From Ruminococcaceae bacterium UBA794 (GTDB lineage Bacteria; Bacillota; Clostridia; Oscillospirales; Ruminococcaceae): 23,113 nucleotides of DNA. Location: NCBI GenBank assembly GCA_002304735.1, contig DBIU01000036.1, forward strand, positions 41,997-65,109, written 5' to 3'. The stretch's first letter is position 1. Every line of letters starts with the position of its first letter. The position numbers were made by a program, and so were the translations under genes. The notes beneath the pieces are model-generated. The model worked only from the letters and a program-made list of their open reading frames with translations. It did not search any database and was not told the origin of the DNA. This document shows positions 17,256-23,113 of this stretch, piece by piece.

Positions 17256-19388
17256 ATGTTTGAAAATTACAGAGTGTTTAAGACAATGTTCGCGGGACGC
17301 GAGCTTACCGTTGAAACAGGCAAGGTTTGTCAGCTCGCGAACGGTTCGTGCTGGGTTAAGTACGGCGAAACCGTCGTTATGGTGAACGTAACCGCTTCTC
17401 CGAAGCCCCGCGAGGGCGTGGATTTCTTCCCGCTTTCCGTTGACTATGAGGAAAAGCTTTATTCCGTCGGCAAAATTCCGGGCGGATTTCTCAAGAGAGA
17501 GGGCAGACCGAGCGAGAAGGCAATTCTGACTTCGCGCGTTGTTGACCGTCCGATGCGTCCGCTTTTCCCGAAGGATATGAGAAACGACGTTGCGATTACG
17601 ATGACGGTTCTTGCGGTCGACCCCGACTGCTCTCCCGAAATTATGGGAATGATAGGCGCGTCTATCGCGGTTTCTATTTCAGATGTTCCGTGGAACGGTC
17701 CTATCGGCGGCATTTCCGTTGGTCTTGTTGACGGCGAAATCGTTCTGATGCCCAACGCGGAGCAGCGCGCAAAGAGCGACCTTAACCTCACCGTTGCTTC
17801 TTCCGAGAAGAAGGTTGTTATGATTGAGGCGGGCGCGAATGAAGTTGACGATGAAACGATGTTCAAGGCGATTATGGCGGGTCACGAGGAAATCGTAAAG
17901 AGCCTTATCCCGTTCATCAAGGACATTCAGGCGCAGATTGGCAAGAAGAAGTTCGCGTTCGACAGTATGGAAGTCGACCACGATATGTACGACGCAATCT
18001 CCGAGTTTGCGATTGAAAAGGTTCGCTACGCTATGGATACGGACGACAAGAACGTTCGCGAGGAGCGTTTGCAGCCCGTTTACGCGGAGGTTCACGAGAA
18101 GTTCGACGAGGTTTATCCCGAGCAGATAGCTATGATTGACGAGTGTATGTACAAGCTTCAGAAGTTTGTCGTTCGCCGCTGGCTGCTTGACGACGGAAAG
18201 CGCGTTGACGGAAGAAAGCTTGACGAAATCCGTCCTCTCGCGGCTGAGGTTGCGGTTCTTCCGAGAGTTCACGGTTCGGGTATCTTCACAAGAGGACAGA
18301 CGCAGGTTATGACAATCTGCACGCTCGGTCCCGTATCCGACAGCCAGAAGCTCGAGGGACTTGACGATGAAGATGGAAAGCGCTATATGCACCACTACAA
18401 CTTCCCGTCCTATTCCGTCGGCGAAACAAAGGCTTCCAGAGGCCCCGGACGCCGCGAAATCGGTCACGGCGCGCTTGCTGAGAGAGCGCTGCTCCCTGTA
18501 ATTCCGTCCGTTGAGGACTTCCCGTATGCAATAAGACTCGTTTCCGAGGTGCTTTCCTCGAACGGTTCAACCTCGCAGGGCTCTGTGTGCGGCTCTACGC
18601 TTGCGCTTATGGACGCGGGCGTTCCGATTAAGAAGCCTGTTGCGGGCATTTCCTGCGGACTTATCACCGAGGGCGAGCGCTGGATGACGATGGTTGACAT
18701 TCAGGGCGTCGAGGACTTCTTCGGCGATATGGACTTTAAGGTTGCGGGTACTCACGAGGGTATCACGGCAATTCAGATGGACTTGAAGATTGACGGTCTT
18801 ACTCCCGAAATCATCAAGAACGCGTTTGAAAAGACCCACAAGGCGCGCGATTATATCCTTGACGAGGTTATGCTCAAGGCAATCGACAAGCCCCGCGCAA
18901 CCGTCGGAAAGTACGCTCCCAAGATGCTTACGACCAAGGTTCCCGTTGAGAAAATCAGCGATGTTATCGGCAAGGGCGGAAAGGTTATCCAGAAGCTCTG
19001 CGCCGACTTCGAGGTTAAGATTGACGTTGACGAGGACGGAAACGTATTCATCTGCGGCGCTGACCTTGAAAAGGCGAACGCGTGCGTTCAGGTTATCTCG
19101 ACGATTGTAAATCCTCCGGAAATCGGCGCGATTTACAAGGGCAAGGTTGTAAAGATTATGAACTTCGGCGCGTTTGTCGAGATTGCTCCCGGCAAGGACG
19201 GAATGGTTCACATCTCCAAGCTTGAAAATCACCGCGTCGATAAGGTTGAGGACGTTGTTTCCGTTGGTGATGAGATTATCGTAAAGGTAATGGAAATCGA
19301 CAATCAGGGCAGAATTAACCTCTCCCGCAAGGACGCTCTCGCCGATATTGAAGCAAAGAAAAAGGCAAAACAGCAGGCTGAAGGCTAA
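17256..19388 (+). CDS. pnp: Polyribonucleotide nucleotidyltransferase (PNPase)
   Basis: The 710-residue product has the full PNPase layout: a first RNase PH domain (PIGGISVGLVDG), a helical linker, a second RNase PH domain with FTRGQTQVMT, GRREIGHGALAERAL (phosphate binding) and SNGSTSQGSVCG, a KH domain near 553-613 with the GKGG loop at 572-575, and an S1 domain near 622-692 (GAFVEIAPGKDGMVHIS). Asp487 and Asp493 in GVEDFFGDMD have the spacing of the catalytic pair. It degrades RNA from the 3' end using phosphate. The open frame extends to a TTG at 17208, but ATG 17256 gives the normal N-terminus (MFENYRVFKT), with AAAGGA about 10 bp upstream. The region just before holds a long hairpin. 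Confidence 0.98.
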   Translation: MFENYRVFKTMFAGRELTVETGKVCQLANGSCWVKYGETVVMVNVTASPKPREGVDFFPLSVDYEEKLYSVGKIPGGFLKREGRPSEKAILTSRVVDRPMRPLFPKDMRNDVAITMTVLAVDPDCSPEIMGMIGASIAVSISDVPWNGPIGGISVGLVDGEIVLMPNAEQRAKSDLNLTVASSEKKVVMIEAGANEVDDETMFKAIMAGHEEIVKSLIPFIKDIQAQIGKKKFAFDSMEVDHDMYDAISEFAIEKVRYAMDTDDKNVREERLQPVYAEVHEKFDEVYPEQIAMIDECMYKLQKFVVRRWLLDDGKRVDGRKLDEIRPLAAEVAVLPRVHGSGIFTRGQTQVMTICTLGPVSDSQKLEGLDDEDGKRYMHHYNFPSYSVGETKASRGPGRREIGHGALAERALLPVIPSVEDFPYAIRLVSEVLSSNGSTSQGSVCGSTLALMDAGVPIKKPVAGISCGLITEGERWMTMVDIQGVEDFFGDMDFKVAGTHEGITAIQMDLKIDGLTPEIIKNAFEKTHKARDYILDEVMLKAIDKPRATVGKYAPKMLTTKVPVEKISDVIGKGGKVIQKLCADFEVKIDVDEDGNVFICGADLEKANACVQVISTIVNPPEIGAIYKGKVVKIMNFGAFVEIAPGKDGMVHISKLENHRVDKVEDVVSVGDEIIVKVMEIDNQGRINLSRKDALADIEAKKKAKQQAEG

Positions 19389-19460
19389 ACGGTTTGTCTA
19401 AAATGCCTAAAAAATAGCTTTTGGCTGCGAAAAAACGGATTATTAATAACAAAAATTGTG

Positions 19461-19487
19461 AAAAGCCCTTGACAAAAAGGGCTTTTT
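19461..19487 (+). terminator. pnp terminator
   Basis: AAAAGCCCTT (19461-19470) pairs with AAGGGCTTTT (19477-19486) around a 6-nt loop, and the T run continues. It lies 72 bp after the pnp stop. The loop and the upstream arm also contain the -35 box of the rpsL promoter. Confidence 0.9.
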
Positions 19488-19497
19488 GCTTTATAAT
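19469..19497 (+). promoter_or_regulatory. rpsL (str operon) promoter nested in the pnp terminator
   Basis: TTGACA (19469-19474) and TATAAT (19492-19497) are both perfect and 17 bp apart. The -35 box spans the left arm and loop of the pnp terminator, and the right arm plus T run make up the spacer. The predicted start is near 19504, giving a leader of about 69 nt before rpsL. Confidence 0.9.
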
Positions 19498-19572
19498 TTA
19501 TAATTGTGTGTTAGTATATTTTTCAGTAGTTGGAAATAATAACATACGGAATATTTTTATGGAGGTGAAATA

Positions 19573-19998
19573 ATGCCTACGTTCAATCAGCTTGTCCGTA
19601 AGGGACGCGAGGTATCCGTTAAGAAATCCAAGGCTCCTGCACTTCAGAAGGGTATGAATACTCTCAAGAAGGCGCAGATAGACCAGCACTCTCCGCAGAA
19701 GCGCGGCGTCTGCACGGCGGTCAGAACTCAGACCCCGAAAAAGCCTAACTCCGCAATGAGAAAGGTAGCCAGAGTTAAGATTTCCAATGGATATGAAGTT
19801 ACTGCGTACATTCCCGGAATCGGACACAAACTGCAGGAGCACTCCGTTGTTCTTATAAGAGGCGGACGTGTAAAGGACCTCCCCGGCGTGCGTTACCATA
19901 TCATCAGAGGAACGCTCGACGCACAGGGTGTGGACAAGAGAATGCAGGGACGCTCGAAGTATGGAGCTAAGCGTCCGAAGGCAGGAAAGAAAGCGTAA
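19573..19998 (+). CDS. rpsL: 30S ribosomal protein S12
   Basis: The 141-residue product is S12: MPTFNQLVRKGR at the start, PQKRGVCTAV (41-50), TPKKPNSAMRK (54-64) and IRGGRVKDLPGVRYH, with a basic end. It shapes the decoding centre of the 30S subunit. The two lysine-containing loops where streptomycin resistance arises are unchanged (Lys56-Lys57 and the segment KDLPGVR). The roughly 14-residue N-terminal insertion relative to E. coli is usual in Bacillota. The ribosome binding site GGAGGTGA (19561-19568) is close to the ATG. It is the first gene of the str operon here, with its own promoter. Confidence 0.98.
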   Translation: MPTFNQLVRKGREVSVKKSKAPALQKGMNTLKKAQIDQHSPQKRGVCTAVRTQTPKKPNSAMRKVARVKISNGYEVTAYIPGIGHKLQEHSVVLIRGGRVKDLPGVRYHIIRGTLDAQGVDKRMQGRSKYGAKRPKAGKKA

Positions 19999-20135
19999 TT
20001 TCGAGAACTGTTAGCTGACAAGAAAGGCGTTATTTCTTATATAAAGTAGGAAAAAATCGTGTTCTTGGCGGCGGAAGTGATTGGATTGCTTTCGAGTACC
20101 TATGATTTTCATTTTTATGTAAGGAGGGAAGTAAA

Positions 20136-20606
20136 GTGCCAAGAAGAGGTAATGTTCCCAAGCGTGAGGTTCTGCCGGATCCGCTTTACGGTTCGGAGTT
20201 GGTAACAAGACTTATCAACAACATTATGCTTGACGGAAAGAAGGGCGTAGCCCAGAAGATTGTTTACGGCGCGTTTGAAATCGTTGCCGAGAAAACCGGA
20301 AAGGACGCTCTCGAAGCTTTCGAGGAGGCAATGGAAAACATTATGCCGCAGCTCGAAGTTAAGGCAAGACGCGTCGGCGGCGCAACCTATCAGGTTCCTA
20401 TGGAGGTTCGCCCCGAGAGAAGAAGAACGCTCGGTCTGCGCTGGATTACGACATACAGCCGCGCTCGTTCTGAAAAGACGATGAAGGAAAGACTCGCAAA
20501 CGAGATTTGCGACGCTCTGAACAATCAGGGCGGAGCTTGCAAGAAGCGCGACGATACGCACAAGATGGCTGAGGCTAACAAGGCGTTCGCACACTTCAAG
20601 TGGTAA
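20136..20606 (+). CDS. rpsG: 30S ribosomal protein S7
   Basis: The 156-residue product is S7 along its full length: MPRRGNVPKREVLPDP, KARRVGGATYQVPMEV (beta-hairpin region, about 76-91) and ANKAFAHFKW at the end. It nucleates assembly of the 30S head and contacts the exit-site tRNA. The start codon is GTG at 20136, chosen because AAGGAGGG (20121-20128) sits 7 bp before it and the protein begins exactly as the family does. The 137-bp gap after rpsL is longer than usual and contains no gene. fusA follows after 45 bp. Confidence 0.98.
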   Translation: MPRRGNVPKREVLPDPLYGSELVTRLINNIMLDGKKGVAQKIVYGAFEIVAEKTGKDALEAFEEAMENIMPQLEVKARRVGGATYQVPMEVRPERRRTLGLRWITTYSRARSEKTMKERLANEICDALNNQGGACKKRDDTHKMAEANKAFAHFKW

Positions 20607-20617
20607 GAATAGGATAA

Positions 20618-20633
20618 GCTGCCATTTGGCGGC
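20618..20633 (+). other. Small hairpin between rpsG and fusA
   Basis: GCTGCC (20618-20623) pairs with GGCGGC (20628-20633, one G-U pair) around the ATTT loop, just before the fusA ribosome binding site. No T run follows. It might modulate fusA translation, but the stem is short. Confidence 0.4.
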
Positions 20634-20651
20634 ATAATTACGGAGGAATAA

Positions 20652-22739
20652 ATGAAAAGAGACGTAACTCTTGAAATGACCCGTAATATTGGTATAATGG
20701 CTCATATCGACGCCGGAAAGACCACCACGACGGAGCGTATCCTGTTCTACACGGGTATCAACCACAAGCTTGGTGAAACCCACGAGGGCGCTTCCACGAT
20801 GGACTGGATGGAGCAGGAGAAGGAGAGAGGTATTACCATTACTTCCGCTGCTACTACCGCGTTCTGGAAAGAGCACCGTATCAATATTATCGACACCCCC
20901 GGACACGTTGACTTCACGGTTGAAGTTCAGCGTTCGCTTCGCGTACTCGACGGTTCCGTAACCGTTTTCTGCGCAAAGGGCGGTGTTGAGCCGCAGTCTG
21001 AAACCGTTTGGCGTCAGGCTGACAACTATCATGTACCCAGAATGGCTTATGTAAATAAGATGGACATTATGGGCGCAGATTTCTACAATGTAGTTCATAT
21101 GATGAAGGACAGACTTAAGTGCAACGCTGTTCCGATTCAGCTTCCTATCGGCGCTGAAGCAGATTTTAAGGGCATTATCGACCTGATTGAAATGAACGCC
21201 GATATTTATTATGACGACCTCGGAAAGGATATGCGCGTTGAGGAAATTCCCGCGGATATGCTCGATAAGGCTAAGGAGTACAGAGCGGCTCTGCTTGAAG
21301 CGGTTGCCGAGCTTGACGACGACCTTATGGACCGCTATTTCGAGAACGAAGGCGCGGACTTCACAGCCGAGGAAATCAAGAAGGCTATCAGAAAGGGTAC
21401 GATTGAGAACAAATTCGTTCCCGTAACCTGCGGTACTTCGTACAGAAACAAGGGCGTTCAGAAGCTTCTCGACGCAATTGTTGACTTTATGCCGTCGCCG
21501 CTTGATATCCCCGCAATCAAGGGCGTAAACCCCGATACGGGCGAGGAGGAGGAGCGTCACGCAGGCGACGACCAGCCTTTCTCCGCTCTCGCATTCAAGA
21601 TTGCGACCGACCCGTTCGTAGGAAAGCTCTGCTTCTTCAGAGTTTATTCCGGTTATGTTGAGGCAGGAACGACCGTTCTTAACTCGACAAAGGACAAGAA
21701 CGAGCGTATGGGACGTATTCTCCAGATGCACTCCAACCACAGACAGGATATCGACGCTTGTCCGTGCGGAGATATTGCGGCTGTTGTTGGTACAAAGTAC
21801 ACCACGACGGGCGACACGCTCTGCGATGAAAACCACCCGATTATTCTTGAGTCGATGGAGTTCCCGGACCCCGTAATCGACCTTGCAATCGAGCCTAAGA
21901 CCAAGGCAGGACAGGAAAAGATGGCAATCGCCCTCTCGAAGCTTGCCGAGGAGGACCCGACCTTCAAGACATGGACAAACCCCGAAACGGGTCAGACCAT
22001 TATCGCAGGTATGGGCGAGCTTCACCTCGAAATTATCGTAGACAGACTGCTGCGCGAGTTCAAGGTTGAGGCGAACGTAGGCGCTCCGCAGGTTGCTTAT
22101 AAGGAAACTATCACAGGCAATGCCGATGTTGATATGAAGTATAAGCGTCAGTCGGGCGGTTCCGGTCAGTACGGTCACGTTAAAATCCGCGTATCCCCGA
22201 ACGAAAGCGGCAAGGGCTATGAGTTCATCAACGCTGTTGTCGGCGGTTCTATCCCGAAGGAATTTATTCCCGCGGTAGACCAGGGTATTCAGGGCGCGCT
22301 CAACGCGGGCGTTCTCGCGGGATATCCCGTTGTCGATGTTAAGGTTGAGCTTTACGACGGTTCTTACCACGAGGTTGACTCGTCTGAAATGGCGTTTAAG
22401 ATAGCAGGTTCAATGGCTATCAAGGAAGCGCTCAAGCAGGCTCATTCCGTAATTCTCGAGCCGATAATGAAGGTTGTCGTAGTTGTTCCGGACGATTATA
22501 TCGGAAACGTAATCGGCGACCTGAACTCTCGCAGAGGTATGATTCAGAACCAGGAAACCAGAACCGGCAACGTTCAGGTAACCGCTCTCGTTCCGCTGTC
22601 CGAGATGTTCGGCTATTCAAACGACCTTCGTTCCAAGACGCAGGGCCGCGGTCAGTACGTTATGGAGCCTAATTCCTATATCGAGGTTCCGAAGTCTATC
22701 GCAGAGGGCATTATGTCCAAGCGCAAGCAGGCTGACTAA
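20652..22739 (+). CDS. fusA: Translation elongation factor G
   Basis: The 695-residue GTPase drives ribosomal translocation. The P-loop is AHIDAGKTT (17-25), switch I includes EQEKERGITITSAATTAFW, DTPGHVDF is the G3 motif and NKMD the G4 motif. Domain II (GKLCFFRVYSG), domain III (GMGELHLEIIVDRLLREF) and domain IV (SGGSGQYGHVKI) are all present, and domain V ends with YSNDLRSKTQGRGQYVMEP. The length is normal. It sits in its expected place between rpsG and tuf, which supports canonical EF-G rather than a tetracycline-protection paralogue. CGGAGGAA at 20641-20648 precedes the ATG. Confidence 0.98.
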   Translation: MKRDVTLEMTRNIGIMAHIDAGKTTTTERILFYTGINHKLGETHEGASTMDWMEQEKERGITITSAATTAFWKEHRINIIDTPGHVDFTVEVQRSLRVLDGSVTVFCAKGGVEPQSETVWRQADNYHVPRMAYVNKMDIMGADFYNVVHMMKDRLKCNAVPIQLPIGAEADFKGIIDLIEMNADIYYDDLGKDMRVEEIPADMLDKAKEYRAALLEAVAELDDDLMDRYFENEGADFTAEEIKKAIRKGTIENKFVPVTCGTSYRNKGVQKLLDAIVDFMPSPLDIPAIKGVNPDTGEEEERHAGDDQPFSALAFKIATDPFVGKLCFFRVYSGYVEAGTTVLNSTKDKNERMGRILQMHSNHRQDIDACPCGDIAAVVGTKYTTTGDTLCDENHPIILESMEFPDPVIDLAIEPKTKAGQEKMAIALSKLAEEDPTFKTWTNPETGQTIIAGMGELHLEIIVDRLLREFKVEANVGAPQVAYKETITGNADVDMKYKRQSGGSGQYGHVKIRVSPNESGKGYEFINAVVGGSIPKEFIPAVDQGIQGALNAGVLAGYPVVDVKVELYDGSYHEVDSSEMAFKIAGSMAIKEALKQAHSVILEPIMKVVVVVPDDYIGNVIGDLNSRRGMIQNQETRTGNVQVTALVPLSEMFGYSNDLRSKTQGRGQYVMEPNSYIEVPKSIAEGIMSKRKQAD

Positions 22740-22750
22740 TTAAAAAAATG

Positions 22751-22785
22751 CTCCGAAAATCAAGAAAACCTCTTGATTTTTGGAG
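22751..22785 (+). other. Long AT-rich hairpin in the fusA-tuf gap
   Basis: A 14-bp stem (22751-22764 with 22772-22785, one G-U pair) closes on a 7-nt loop 11 bp after the fusA stop. No T run follows the stem, although five T lie within the right arm. It could attenuate read-through from fusA, stabilise its 3' end or act as a processing site. Confidence 0.65.
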
Positions 22786-22801
22786 TGAAATCTGTTACAA
22801 T
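22773..22801 (+). promoter_or_regulatory. Candidate tuf promoter with extended -10
   Basis: TTGATT (22773-22778) and TACAAT (22796-22801) are 17 bp apart, with TGT before the -10. The -35 lies inside the right arm of the fusA-tuf hairpin. It would give tuf its own transcript, in keeping with the high demand for EF-Tu. Confidence 0.6.
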
Positions 22802-22856
22802 AAATTTATACCATTTTTGGGCGAAAGCTCAATTGAATTATAAGGAGGAAATACCA

Positions 22857-23113
22857 ATGGCTAAGGAAAAATACGATTCCAGCTTACCCCACGTAAACAT
22901 CGGTACTATCGGTCACGTTGACCACGGCAAGACCACTCTTACCGCTGCTATCACAAAGTACCTTTCTCTTCTGGGCAACGCTCAGTTCGAGGCTTATGAT
23001 ATGATTGATAAGGCTCCCGAGGAGAGAGAGCGTGGTATCACAATTAACACCGCTCACGTTGAGTACAAGACCGCTAAGCGTCACTACGCTCACGTTGACT
23101 GCCCCGGCCATGC
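22857..23113 (+). CDS. tuf: Translation elongation factor Tu, N-terminal part (3' end outside window)
   Basis: The first 85 codons plus two bases are present. The P-loop is GHVDHGKT (19-26), switch I contains ERERGITINTAHVEY, and the last visible residues, DCPGH, begin the G3 motif. EF-Tu delivers aminoacyl-tRNA to the ribosome. AAGGAGG (22842-22848) lies 8 bp before the ATG. The gap to fusA is 117 bp and holds a hairpin and a candidate promoter. Nothing in the visible part departs from the family. Confidence 0.97.
   Translation, partial: MAKEKYDSSLPHVNIGTIGHVDHGKTTLTAAITKYLSLLGNAQFEAYDMIDKAPEERERGITINTAHVEYKTAKRHYAHVDCPGH

Noticed and set aside
19559..19573. Four-codon ORF (MEVK) whose TAA overlaps the rpsL ATG
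   Set aside because: It is formed by the rpsL ribosome binding site itself and has no site of its own; probably chance.
20115..22370. Minus-strand open frame of 751 codons opposite rpsG and fusA
   Set aside because: It spans two well-supported genes in antisense, has no family resemblance, and mirrors their codon bias.

Overview
The window is a stretch of core bacterial chromosome, most likely from a member of Bacillota, class Clostridia. I would guess the Oscillospirales/Ruminococcaceae, but that rests on overall protein character and was not tested. The evidence is textbook sigma-A promoters (TTGACA, 17 bp, TATAAT), strong AGGAGG ribosome binding sites, a Firmicutes-type S12 with its N-terminal insertion, a proofreading-deficient DNA polymerase I, a long glutamine-dependent type of NAD+ synthase, and a Gx-transporter/Hpre_diP_synt_I family protein.

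Layout. (1) 1-4607, plus strand: a tightly packed run made of the 3' end of nadE, a four-helix membrane protein of unknown function, a Gx transporter family membrane protein, polA, and a small stand-alone PAS-domain protein. (2) 4706-6376, plus strand: a DUF1015 protein followed 6 bp later by rimI. (3) 6377-6481: a convergent junction with a bidirectional terminator. (4) 6482-13988, minus strand: rpoB then rpoC, driven by a consensus promoter at 14117-14145. (5) 13989-14294: a 306-bp divergent regulatory region with two near-perfect promoters. (6) 14295-16611, plus strand: a NatAB-like ABC ATPase and permease pair ending in a UUCG-capped terminator. (7) 16672-19487, plus strand: rpsO then pnp, separated by a terminator and a second long hairpin. 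(8) 19469-23113, plus strand: the str operon rpsL-rpsG-fusA-tuf, with tuf cut by the window edge.

Functionally the window brings together transcription (RNA polymerase beta and beta'), translation (S15, S12, S7, EF-G, EF-Tu), RNA decay (PNPase), replication and repair (Pol I), NAD synthesis and ribosomal-protein acetylation. rpoBC points the opposite way from the str genes and is separated from them by the ABC pair and rpsO-pnp. In most Bacillota these genes form one co-directional cluster, so a rearrangement is implied.

I found no mobile element, CRISPR array, tRNA, rRNA or defence system, and no clear undescribed multi-gene system. The points most worth a second look are small: an 84-residue extremely acidic tail on RpoB, an rpsL promoter whose -35 box lies inside the pnp terminator, a similar arrangement before tuf, a long hairpin between rpsO and pnp, the stand-alone PAS gene, and the DUF1015 protein.
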